15,850 nucleotides of DNA, taken from Tritrichomonas foetus (lineage: Eukaryota > Parabasalia > Tritrichomonadida > Tritrichomonadidae). Below, piece after piece: positions 1 to 7,093 of the stretch. The notes under the pieces were generated by a model. That model made no database searches, was not told the DNA's origin, and worked only from the letters and a program-made list of their open reading frames with translations. Within the stretch, counting starts at the first letter, position 1, and the number at the start of each line of letters is the position of its first letter. The translations under genes were made by a program, and so were the position numbers. The stretch is from NCBI GenBank assembly GCA_001839685.1, contig MLAK01001297.1, positions 5,983-21,832 of the forward strand, in the 5' to 3' direction.

Positions 1-401
1 TGAAGATTAGTGAATTAAAGATGTCATTTTTTTATCTAAAAGCCATTGAATGATGATTGTGAATTATTGATCATCGAATGATTATCTAATTATGATTTTT
101 ATAGTAAATGACGTGATGTATTACATTTTAATACAATTTTTCTTTTAAAATCAGATCATTAAGTAACAAATCTCATGATAAATTTATTTCACTTTCGTTA
201 AACTTCTTTGAGATAATCAAATGACAATAAATATGGCATAAAGCCATATTCAAAAGCAAATGATTTATTCTTTTTTCTTTATGTTACCTGAATAGATCAT
301 TTTTTGGTGATTCCATTCACAAATTAATTTGAATGAAAATTAATCGTTATTTGGACAAGTGTAGGTCAATTTTTCCAGATTAGGTCAAATTTCAACCCCA
401 A
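1..401. other. AT-rich spacer upstream of the TM9SF gene
   Basis: No open frame of useful length and no RNA gene is recognised. The stretch is AT-rich with many GATTA/TGATG-like words. It contains one perfect 8-bp hairpin (230-250, listed separately). The last bases before the ATG at 402 read TCAAATTTCAACCCCAA, which offers TCA-type positions for a trichomonad-like initiator, but no single site stands out. Confidence 0.6.
230..250. repeat. perfect 8-bp hairpin
   Basis: AATATGGC (230-237) and GCCATATT (243-250) are exact reverse complements around a 5-nt ATAAA loop. It lies about 150 bp upstream of the TM9SF ATG. It is not followed by a T-run. In such AT-rich sequence, short hairpins arise by chance, although the GGC/GCC core is less expected. 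Function unknown. Confidence 0.5.
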
Positions 402-2108
402 ATGTTGATTCTTTTAATCTTTTTATTCAAAGCTTCGATTGCACGAACATACAATGAAGATGATGTAATTATTGCTTATGCTAGCAAAATTGGTCCCGAA
501 GATAATCCAGCCGAATACTATCCAATAAAAAATTTCCCGATCTTTCAAAACAGCAAAATCGATTTAAAACCAAGCCCAAGACGATCTCTTGACGATATTA
601 TTTTTGGAAACTGTCTAACTGATGTTGGATTTCATTTCAATTTCAAAAAAAATATAAATGATCAAATTTTCGCCGAAATCGATTTAAACAACCAAAACAA
701 TGCAAACATTTTAAATAACGCTATTCAAAATTCATACTGGATTCAATTGTTTATTGACGATCTTCCGGTTTTTTATCATATCGGAAATTTCCAAAATGGT
801 GTCTCTCAAATTTATCAAAAAGTGATTTTCAATATTGATTATAATGATAGAAATGAAATCATTGAAATAAATGTCACCACTTCATCTCCCAAGAAAATTG
901 CTGACAACATCAAACTCACTTTTTCAGTTAATTGGATTCAAACCAATCGAAATTATAATGATAGAAGTTATAAATATACAAATGATGAATTCTTCAAACA
1001 TCCAATTCACAAATATTCATTAATTAATTCAGGTTTATTAGTTTTTCTTTTAATTGTTTTAATTATTTTGCTTTTAAACCGAATTTCTGCAAGAGAATAC
1101 AATAGATTAATTCAAGATGCTGCTTTTGATAGTTTTGAGGTTGACATTAATTCAGAAAAAGGTTGGAAAGCTTTACATGGTGATGTTTTTCGTCCACCTT
1201 TTCGATTGTCACCACTTTCAATGATTTGTGGAGCAGGAACTCAATTTTTTGTATTTTTATTGGTTTTTTCGATGCTGAATTCAAACAAAGATGGAATTAA
1301 AGCTGCTAATAATGGATTATCTTTTGGCTTAATAATTTATATCATTACTTCTCCTGTTTGTGGATTTGCAGCTGTTACTTTTGGCCGTGCTTTTGGGGTT
1401 TTGAAATGGTTAAGAATTGCTCTTGGATCAAGTTGTATCATACCTTTTATTTACTTTACTTCTTACCTTTTAGCATCTTTCTTTAATATCAGTACTTCGT
1501 TCTCTTTATCATTTTCATATATAATTATCTTACTGATGCTTTATATCCTTCTAATTCTTCCATTAAATGGTGTTGGTGGATATTTAGCTATTAAAGCAAA
1601 ACTTTTTGAAATCAATAAATGTGAAGTTTCACTTGTTCCAAGACAAATTCCACGTCCACAGTTTTATTCACAAACTAAAGTTTTGAAATTATCAGTTGGT
1701 TTGGTTTGTACTGCTTCTATAATTACTGAAGTGTATTATATACTTTCCACTATGTGGCACAATGTTGGATTGTATGCTTGGGGATATTTAGCGATTTCTG
1801 TGATTGAACTTTCCGCCGTTGCTTCTTGTGCAACAATTTTTGCAATTTATTTGCTTCTTCAGAGTGAAAATCATCATTGGCAATGGCCAGCATTTGCTGC
1901 ACCAGCAACTACTGGATTGTTCATATTTTTGTATTCGATTTATTACTTGTTTTGGCGAACACAAATTCACGGAATCTCTCAAATTATATTTTATTTAGCG
2001 AATATGGCAGCATTTTCTGCCGCTATTTCTGTTCTTGCGGGTGGAGTTGGTTATTTGGCGTGCATGTTATTTGTTCACAAAATATTCAGTAATATGAAAC
2101 TTGATTAA
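402..2108 (+). CDS. TM9SF/nonaspanin (EMP70 family) membrane protein
   Basis: A 568-aa multispanning membrane protein of the endomembrane system. Nonaspanins are Golgi/endosomal proteins with a large luminal N-terminal domain and nine membrane segments, linked to cargo sorting and adhesion. Seen here: a cleavable-type signal peptide (residues 1-15, MLILLIFLFKASIAR), a luminal domain to about residue 203, a first membrane helix at about 204-228, the family hallmark HGDVFRPP at 259-266, then a series of hydrophobic segments to about residue 555. The C-terminus is FSNMKLD, so it ends in the KxD type of tail known to bind COPI and hold TM9 proteins in the Golgi. The length is slightly below the usual 590-660 aa, the shortfall being in the luminal domain. 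The ATG at 402 is supported by the signal peptide directly after it. It converges with the gene at 2354-2728. The subfamily (TM9SF2/4-like or 1/3-like) is not resolved. Confidence 0.93.
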   Translation: MLILLIFLFKASIARTYNEDDVIIAYASKIGPEDNPAEYYPIKNFPIFQNSKIDLKPSPRRSLDDIIFGNCLTDVGFHFNFKKNINDQIFAEIDLNNQNNANILNNAIQNSYWIQLFIDDLPVFYHIGNFQNGVSQIYQKVIFNIDYNDRNEIIEINVTTSSPKKIADNIKLTFSVNWIQTNRNYNDRSYKYTNDEFFKHPIHKYSLINSGLLVFLLIVLIILLLNRISAREYNRLIQDAAFDSFEVDINSEKGWKALHGDVFRPPFRLSPLSMICGAGTQFFVFLLVFSMLNSNKDGIKAANNGLSFGLIIYIITSPVCGFAAVTFGRAFGVLKWLRIALGSSCIIPFIYFTSYLLASFFNISTSFSLSFSYIIILLMLYILLILPLNGVGGYLAIKAKLFEINKCEVSLVPRQIPRPQFYSQTKVLKLSVGLVCTASIITEVYYILSTMWHNVGLYAWGYLAISVIELSAVASCATIFAIYLLLQSENHHWQWPAFAAPATTGLFIFLYSIYYLFWRTQIHGISQIIFYLANMAAFSAAISVLAGGVGYLACMLFVHKIFSNMKLD

Positions 2109-2353
2109 ATTTTATAAACTATAAATTCTTTCACAACTTATATTTATTTGATTTGATCTATTTTCTTTGCTTAATTTTACTGAAAACAAGGTAGATATTA
2201 ATTTAACAAGAAAAAATTTCATTAAAAGCCATGATAAATCAACATAATAAAAGAAGAATTATGAATAAGCAAAATAAAAAATATAACAATAAGCAGTTGC
2301 TGAAAAAGAATGAAAGTCTGATTAAATTTGATACAGTTTTATTTTGAGAAATT

Positions 2354-2728
2354 TCATGTACTTTTTGTTTTAAGTCTATTAAATAAGTCCATTAGTAGTT
2401 CATGAACTTGGGCTTCTTGTTCAGAAAGAAGCTGACGATTTATGGTTTGTATTTTATCAGTCATTATTTTCTTTTGCGAAAAAAGACCAATTAATTTATG
2501 CATTTCTAAGTCTTGTTCATCTAGTTTTTTTTGAACAGTTGATTTCCGATCGTGTTTTTTTGGTATCAGAAAGGACCCATCAACATCATCTGCATAACTT
2601 GGAAGCATGCCCAAAAACCTTTTGGTTTCTGAATTTCTCGAATTACGATTATGATGCTTTTTTAATTTATGATAATGTTTTTGTTTTCGTGAAAGTGAGA
2701 AGCTAATCAAGAGAAAGAAGCATATCAT
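2354..2728 (-). CDS. small secreted-like Lys/His-rich protein, unknown function
   Basis: A 124-aa open frame that I do not recognise. It starts with a short hydrophobic segment (MICFFLLISFSLS) that could be a signal peptide or anchor. A strongly basic Lys/His/Asn stretch follows (about residues 14-40, with the KQKHYHKLKKHH pattern), then a middle part with GMLPSYADDVDG. The C-terminal half (about 65-124) is rich in Leu, Gln, Lys and Glu and looks helical or coiled-coil. It starts at an ATG and converges on the TM9SF gene (245 bp between stops). Its composition is unlike a shadow frame and no gene overlaps it on the other strand, so it may be real. With no recognised family and a short length, a chance frame or a decayed fragment remains possible. 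Confidence 0.5.
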   Translation of the reverse strand: MICFFLLISFSLSRKQKHYHKLKKHHNRNSRNSETKRFLGMLPSYADDVDGSFLIPKKHDRKSTVQKKLDEQDLEMHKLIGLFSQKKIMTDKIQTINRQLLSEQEAQVHELLMDLFNRLKTKST

Positions 2729-2883
2729 TGATTAGTTTACTTTGAATAAAACCGTTTATAATTCAATTTTTGTTTCATTTATATCTTTATAGAAATAAGA
2801 TATAATCATCTAAAATATATTTAAAGTTTTTAATATATATATATAGAGTGTATTTTGGTGGAAATAGGGAAAATAAATTTCAT

Positions 2884-2990
2884 CAATGAAAATATAACCA
2901 TTTCATTGTCAAGCTTTGCGACTCATTCGCGTCACCTTTCTATTCATGCTATAATTTAGCATTTTGATCCACCATGATAGATGTTATCAT
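2884..2990. repeat. cluster of three small perfect hairpins
   Basis: CAATGAAA/TTTCATTG (2884-2891 and 2901-2908) encloses the 9-nt loop ATATAACCA. ATGCTA/TAGCAT follows at 2946-2951 and 2957-2962, and ATGATA/TATCAT at 2974-2979 and 2985-2990. All arms are exact and the loops are 5-9 nt. They lie about 140-240 bp upstream of eL38 in an otherwise featureless spacer. Each is weak alone. The succession, with a shared 12-mer overlapping the first, suggests a regulatory stretch or a small structured transcript; neither is shown. Confidence 0.4.
2889..2900 (+). promoter_or_regulatory. shared 12-mer AAAATATAACCA, copy 1
   Basis: First of three copies read by eye in this window, all on the plus strand and all upstream of a plus-strand gene (others at 6808-6819 and 9928-9939). 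This one is 228 bp before the eL38 ATG and forms the loop side of a perfect hairpin. The TAACCA core resembles a Myb-type AAC site. A promoter role is inference. Confidence 0.3.
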
Positions 2991-3127
2991 AATTTACTAT
3001 AAGCTAATTCTGGGTTTCTTTCTTTTTCTAATGAATGAACTTTTTCAAAAATCATTGGCTATTTAAACTCATAAAAATCTTTTGAGAAAGCACTTATGAA
3101 ATATTTGAATTTTGTTTTGGCCATAAG

Positions 3128-3373
3128 ATGCCGAAGACAGTTGCTACGCCCAAAAAGTTTCTCGAACTCCTCTCCAGAACAGACGCCAAATGGATTAAGG
3201 TAAAACGTGTTTCTGAAGAAGTTACAAAATTTAAACTTCGAACTGCCAAATATCTCCACACCCTCACAGTCAAACAACCAAAATTCACACAGCTAGTGCT
3301 TCAGTCAATTCCAGAAGGCCTTGAGGTCATTGGAATTAGCAAAGAAGACATTCAATCTATGTTTGCTTTTTAG
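3128..3373 (+). CDS. RPL38: 60S ribosomal protein L38 (eL38)
   Basis: An 81-aa basic protein that matches the eL38 family across its length: the FLELLSRTDAK segment (family pattern FLxxARRKDAK), an IKVKR...TKFKLRTAKYLHTLTV core (family KFKxRCSRYLYTLVV) and an IPEGLEVI near-C-terminal motif (family LPPGLxVxEL). It is a structural component of the large ribosomal subunit in the cytosol. The ATG at 3128 gives the canonical MPK-type start. The protein carries about ten extra residues at the C-terminus (SKEDIQSMFAF region) relative to the usual 69-70 aa. Single exon. Base composition is visibly richer in G and C than the spacers, as expected for a highly expressed gene. The polypyrimidine array begins about 85 bp after its stop. 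Confidence 0.92.
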   Translation: MPKTVATPKKFLELLSRTDAKWIKVKRVSEEVTKFKLRTAKYLHTLTVKQPKFTQLVLQSIPEGLEVIGISKEDIQSMFAF

Positions 3374-3825
3374 AAAATATTATATGTTTTTTTAAACATG
3401 TTTATAATCCACTTTTTTTGCGCATTACTCAATGTTCTTCTTTTTATTTTTTTTTATCTTTGTTTCTTCTTTTCTTTGTTTCTTCTTTTCTTTGTTTCTT
3501 CTTTTCTTTTTTTCTTCTTTTCTTTGTTTCTTCTTTTCTTTGTTCCTTCTTTTCTTTGTTTCTTCTTTTTTTTTTTCTTCTTTTCTTTGTTTCTTCTTAT
3601 CTTTGTTTCTTCTTATCTTTGTTTCTTTTTTTTTTTGTTTCTTCTTATCTTTGTTTCTTAATCTTTTTGTTTTCCACAATTACCTGTTTTTTTCATTTTT
3701 CTCTATTCGAGTTTTTCGTAAAACAAATCCAAAAAAATCAAAAACAATATTCAAGTAAGAACATATAACATTTATCAGATACAGCAAGAAAAAGTCGCTA
3801 TTTTCGCTCCATAACGAAGCCTCCC
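3374..3825. other. convergent spacer between eL38 and the TBC gene
   Basis: Both flanking genes end into this 452-bp stretch, which is dominated by the 16-bp polypyrimidine array (3458-3659). The rest is AT-rich with no signs of coding. The plus strand has a T-rich flank (3398-3457), and TAACGA occurs at 3812-3817 close to the TBC stop. Long Phe/Leu/Ser frames seen in all plus-strand frames are a by-product of the stop-free pyrimidine repeat. Confidence 0.7.
3458..3659. repeat. 16-bp polypyrimidine tandem repeat, about 12-13 copies
   Basis: The unit is CTTTGTTTCTTCTTTT. The first three copies are perfect. Later copies carry single changes (GTTCC for GTTTC, an all-T variant, TTAT for TTTT at copies near 3599 and 3615) and two contain T-run length changes. 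The plus strand holds T, C and isolated G only, plus a few A in later copies. The unit is not a multiple of three, so a conserved protein repeat is excluded. Its place between two convergent 3' ends could matter for transcript termination or DNA structure (triplex-prone polypurine/polypyrimidine), which is inference. Confidence 0.9.
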
Positions 3826-4842
3826 TCATATCCAGAACCCTGTGAATCCAGTCACTGAAGTCTTCTTGATTATAGGCTCAATCACCTGATTCTCTGCTTC
3901 ATCAATCAGGTCTTCAATGTTCCACTCGCTGAAGTTCTGGACTGCCTGCAATTGCTCAATGGGGTCATCGTTATCAGGCACTTGTTTCAAGTGTGCCGAA
4001 ATAACTGCATTGAAGAACCTTTTGAAGTCTTTTTGATGCAACAAAATGTGATCCCAAATCAGCAAGCACGACAGAGGCGTGTGGTTATCAGCAAAAAGAA
4101 CACCAACCCAATTTGAAGCGAAGTCAACACTTGTCACTGGAATTTTTTGCAAAGTGAGCATGATTTTTGAATTCCAGGTCATTAGATAGCCATCAATGTC
4201 AGAGAAATAGTGAAGAATGAACGATGGATTTCTCAAAAATGACGCAACATCACTGAGGGCGATCAAGCGCCGATAGAGGACAACGGAAAAGGCTTCTGCT
4301 TCAATCAAAGATAGGCCAATTTTGACTGAGAAAAACAAAGAAAGGGAATAGCTAATAAATGCAAATCTATCATAGCCCTGAAGGTAGTGGAACTGTGGGG
4401 CTTCTCTAATCATGATGCAAATCATTCTAACTATTCGCGTTTCGGTTTCTGGGTCATCTACCAAATTATCGTCGATTCCTATTGTTTTTGCAAATCTACG
4501 GAACCATTTAATTGCGCGGTTAACATCCGATCTGATAGCATCTGTACTTTTGTCGTCAAGGCATTTTGGAATTCCGAAAACGGCTTTTGACGGGTCGCTC
4601 AAATAATATTCCAATTTCGAACGATATGACCGAATAATGTGGTAGAACGTGAGTGGCCAAAGATGAGGATCCTCCGGAATACCGTTAAGAAGGATCATCC
4701 AGGCAATGTAGCGCGTTGCATGTGATTTTGATAAATCTTTCGAACGTAGAAAATCAATAGCGGATTGACGATCGTGCACAGCGAATGTTTGGGTTTGAAA
4801 AGCATGCTGAACTCTTTCAAGGGGGACAATATCAGCGGACAT
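3826..4842 (-). CDS. TBC-domain Rab GTPase-activating protein
   Basis: A 338-aa protein made mostly of one TBC domain, which speeds GTP hydrolysis by Rab GTPases in membrane traffic. Counting from the ATG at 4842, the signature elements are RYIAW at 44-48 (RxxxW), IRSDVNR at 103-109 with the arginine-finger R109, and YLQG at 153-156 with the glutamine-finger Q155. Both catalytic residues of the dual-finger mechanism are present, so an active GAP is expected. Further on, SNWVGVLFADN (243-253) and LLIWDHIL (260-267) fit the C-terminal half of the fold. The QFHYLQGYDR context recalls the TBC1D20/Gyp8 branch, a weak assignment. An open frame extends upstream to a GTG at 4887, but in a eukaryote the first in-frame ATG (MSADIVPLERV) is the start. 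The 5' third is strongly CpG-enriched: 20 CpG in the first 300 nt against 6 in the last 300. Confidence 0.9.
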   Translation of the reverse strand: MSADIVPLERVQHAFQTQTFAVHDRQSAIDFLRSKDLSKSHATRYIAWMILLNGIPEDPHLWPLTFYHIIRSYRSKLEYYLSDPSKAVFGIPKCLDDKSTDAIRSDVNRAIKWFRRFAKTIGIDDNLVDDPETETRIVRMICIMIREAPQFHYLQGYDRFAFISYSLSLFFSVKIGLSLIEAEAFSVVLYRRLIALSDVASFLRNPSFILHYFSDIDGYLMTWNSKIMLTLQKIPVTSVDFASNWVGVLFADNHTPLSCLLIWDHILLHQKDFKRFFNAVISAHLKQVPDNDDPIEQLQAVQNFSEWNIEDLIDEAENQVIEPIIKKTSVTGFTGFWI

Positions 4843-5010
4843 GTTGATTATTATATCGAATAGGTAATAGTAATCAATTGCTGTCACTTTTTAGAGTCTA
4901 TCGTCTGATAACTTTTTCTATTTTTAAATGGTCTTATATTCAATTCTTATTCGTTCTATAATCTCAGAAATCTGTTTGCACATCTCATGAAGTAGGTTTA
5001 CATTTGATAA
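4843..5010. other. spacer upstream of the TBC gene
   Basis: A short AT-rich region carrying the presumed TBC promoter on the minus strand; the bases just before its ATG read ATAATCAAC. The plus strand leads into the decayed LRR/kinase relic. No other feature was seen. Confidence 0.5.
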
Positions 5011-5412
5011 ATGGAATTTTTAACTGAAAATGGTCTAGACTTTATAGTCTATAATATGGAAACCAGGATTGTACATATCCACAATAACTGGATCACTTTC
5101 AGTTATTGAATACCATAATTACCACACATCAATACGATGAAGAGATATTTCCGATATAAGTGAGAAAAGAAAGATGAATTTGGCAATATTTCGTCTTATG
5201 ATAACTGTGAAACAATCTCAAAAACAACCAAAAATATTATTTTCACTGATGATAATGATTGTACTAAATCATTTCTTATAAAGAAAAAAATTGAACACTG
5301 TAAGGCTTACAAGCTTGTAAGTATAGATCCTGAAAGTAATTTAGTTTTTGTGAAAATGAAAATGGTTTTTTTTGATTTACGAAATAGAAAATTGATATCA
5401 ATTTATTATTAA
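5011..5412 (+). pseudogene. decayed coding segment, 5' part of the LRR/kinase relic
   Basis: An ATG at 5011 opens MEFLTENGLDFIVYNMETRI and runs to a TGA at 5107. Reading then continues in another frame as a short peptide ending in HQYDEEIFPI before a TAA at about 5158. In the first frame again, a long stretch from about 5164 (EKKDEFGNISSYDNCETIS...) stays open to the TAA at 5410-5412. The composition is protein-like, with few stops but two or more frame changes. This suggests the beginning of a gene broken by indels. The family is unknown on its own. Because BspA-like LRR fragments follow on the same strand, it is plausibly the N-terminal part of the same dead gene. Confidence 0.4.
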
Positions 5413-5509
5413 TATTTTCTTATTCATTTTTTTCTTCTTTAATTATTCCAATAATATCATATTGATCTATAATTATGCCTTTTCTTTTTTTTTAATTGAT
5501 GAAATTATT

Positions 5510-6638
5510 TTTTCAAAAGATTCATCATTGGTGTATATTGATAGCTATTCTTTTTCCAAATACAAATCTGATAACAGTTAATCAAAAACTATACTTTTTT
5601 CCTTAATACCACTTGTTTAAGATTATAAAAGTGATTTATGATGAAGGAGTCTAGTTAAAAAGCATAGGCAATGTTGCATTTTATAAAACAGTTATTTTGG
5701 AAATTATTATTCCTAATTAAATAGAAAATCTTGGGCAATCAGCATTTTTTAAAAGTCAACTACGTTATATTATTTTTTCCATTTTGATATTATAAATATT
5801 GGCAAAATAAATTTTTCACTCACTTCAAAAATGGTGTATATTGGATTTTTTTTTTTTAAAAATATAATTTTACCAAATCATCTGAAAAGAATCTCAGAGG
5901 ATACATTTTTTTTAATGTATTGTTTAACAACATCATGTCCAATTCATCGAGATTTAAAACTTGAAAATATTTTATGATCAGAAGATTGTCAACTTTAAAC
6001 TAATACTTTCAGAAAATCACAACATATTTTTTTTCATTCTAATAATGATGCAATCGAAATGTGGGAAGAAGAAGCAGCAGTAAATGTTTTTTTTAAAAAA
6101 ATTAAAGAATATAATGAAGAAGGAAGGAGGTTGTATTATAATGATGTTTTTTTAATCAGAGAAAAAGTATTCAGTTCAAAAAGAATTAGAAATCAATGAC
6201 TAAATATTTTTTTGAAGAATATATAGAAAAAGAAAAAGGAGATCATAAAGAGATTAGTATGTTAACTTTTTTTTCACAGGAAATGCTTTTAAACAAATCA
6301 TTTTATGGCATGGTTCTTTTTTATTAGATCCAAATTATTTCATTCAAGTTAAATTTGAGGAGATCCATTTCCAATTCCGATTCCAGATATCATGTAAAGA
6401 AAATCTCAAACAGAATACCAAGCCTTATACGCATTTCATGATAAAATCATCATAAAATTAATTATAATAGCATTAATGATAAATTGATGAATCTTTAAGA
6501 ATCAGACTTATTCAAAAATTATGTCATATTAAGCCAGAATCAAGCCCAACATTCAACGAAATATTGAATGAAAACTTTAATTTATCACAACTGTATGAGG
6601 AACCTCTTTTGTTTCATACTCAACAAAGTAAAAAATAA
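5510..6638 (+). pseudogene. BspA-like LRR / TKL-type protein kinase pseudogene
   Basis: Fragments in changing frames. LRR fragments: FSKDSSLVYIDSYSFS (from 5510); then, from 5610, a frame interrupted by TAG at 5652 and a later TAA with LKSIGNVAFYKT and IENLGQSAFF, followed by ILPNHLKRISEDTFF (about 5866-5910). These fit the LxxIGxxAFxxC...IxIPxxI pattern of BspA-type repeats common in trichomonads. Kinase fragments: CPIHRDLKLENIL (5936-5974, subdomain VIb with the catalytic Asp), ended by TGA at 5975. From 6501, IRLIQKLCHIKPESSPTFNEIL matches the TKL C-lobe pattern LIxxCWxxxPxxRPTFxEI and runs to TAA at 6636. No intact N-lobe, DFG or APE motif was found. An unrecognised open stretch with NDAIEMWEEEAAV lies between (about 6044-6199). 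At least four frame changes and several stops make it non-functional as a full kinase. Confidence 0.75.
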
Positions 6639-6783
6639 ATATTTACATCTTGTCTATAAACTCCTAAAAGTAGTAAGATACAACAATAGCTTTTTTCTCT
6701 GAATTTGTCAATGATTTTCTTTTCTTATTATCACATATGTTTCACAATTCACTGATGTGAAATCATCTCTGATTTGAACTATC

Positions 6784-6884
6784 CCTCTGCATTGCAATCT
6801 AATTAGAAAAATATAACCACCAGACTTGATTAATTAGCAAAGATAGTTGTTTTTCAAGTCATACTTTTTGTTATAATGCAGAGG
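6784..6884. repeat. nested inverted-repeat element, about 100 bp
   Basis: Outer arms CCTCTGCATT (6784-6793) and AATGCAGAGG (6875-6884) are exact 10-bp reverse complements. Inner arms GACTTGA (6823-6829) and TCAAGTC (6854-6860) are exact over 7 bp and nest inside the outer pair. A further CTAATTA/TAATTAG pair (6799-6805, 6831-6837) competes with the inner stem. The AAAATATAACCA word lies in the region between the arms. It could be a structured RNA, a small decayed inverted-repeat transposon or a regulatory element. No target-site duplication was obvious. Confidence 0.5.
6808..6819 (+). promoter_or_regulatory. shared 12-mer AAAATATAACCA, copy 2
   Basis: Identical to the copies at 2889-2900 and 9928-9939 and in the same orientation. 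It lies 364 bp before the ATG of the surface repeat protein and inside the nested inverted repeat. The distance is large, so if it acts as a promoter element it may serve a transcript that starts nearer to it. Confidence 0.3.
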
Positions 6885-6989
6885 TATATTTTAACTGCTC
6901 TTATTCTTAAAGAAAAAAACATAATCAATGAATCCAGTTGAAATAAAAACATTATATTTTTCACGAATGGAGAAATAAATTTGAAGAAA

Positions 6990-7093
6990 TAACGATCATT
7001 TTGTATTCAAAGTACAAACAAATAACGTTATTGTGTCAATTGAAATAATAATTATCTAAATAAAAAGTTAATAAGTTATGGAAAAGTTATCGA
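6990..7093. promoter_or_regulatory. cluster of TAACG-type (Myb-like) sites
   Basis: TAACGA at 6990-6995, the perfect 12-bp palindrome AATAACGTTATT at 7021-7032 (TAACG on both strands) and GTTATCGA (about 7086-7093; CGATAAC on the other strand) lie 90-195 bp before the ATG at 7183. TAACGA is the MRE-1 type element bound by Myb proteins in the T. vaginalis ap65-1 promoter. The match of short words is suggestive only; binding is inferred. Confidence 0.35.

Larger units (their letters stand above)
2729..3127. other. divergent spacer between the small minus-strand gene and eL38
   Basis: Contains an ATATATATAT run (about 2834-2845), the shared 12-mer AAAATATAACCA (2889-2900), three small perfect hairpins (2884-2990, listed separately) and a locally GC-richer patch, GCGACTCATTCGCGTCACC (about 2918-2936). 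The patch holds TCATT and CCTTT words resembling the initiator and CCTTT-type core motifs described in Trichomonas vaginalis. It lies about 190 bp from the eL38 ATG, far for a trichomonad 5' UTR, so the resemblance is weak. No coding sequence or tRNA was seen. Confidence 0.5.

Noticed and set aside
1788..2092. Small frames on both strands inside the TM9SF 3' end
   Set aside because: Fully overlap the conserved membrane segments of TM9SF; no independent support.
3398..3768. Several overlapping Phe/Leu/Ser-rich plus-strand frames and a Lys/Glu-rich minus-strand frame over the polypyrimidine array
   Set aside because: They exist in every frame because the 16-bp repeat contains no stops. The unit is not a multiple of three, and there is no family signal.
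4843..4887. N-terminal extension of the TBC protein beginning at GTG 4887
   Set aside because: In a eukaryote the first in-frame ATG is at 4842. The extension (rich in Tyr and Ile) has no counterpart in TBC proteins.
5011..6638. Intact multi-exon LRR-kinase gene with introns at the frame changes
   Set aside because: No trichomonad-type intron signals (GTAYGT with ACTAACACACAG) were seen at the breaks; in-frame stops and the lost kinase N-lobe favour decay.
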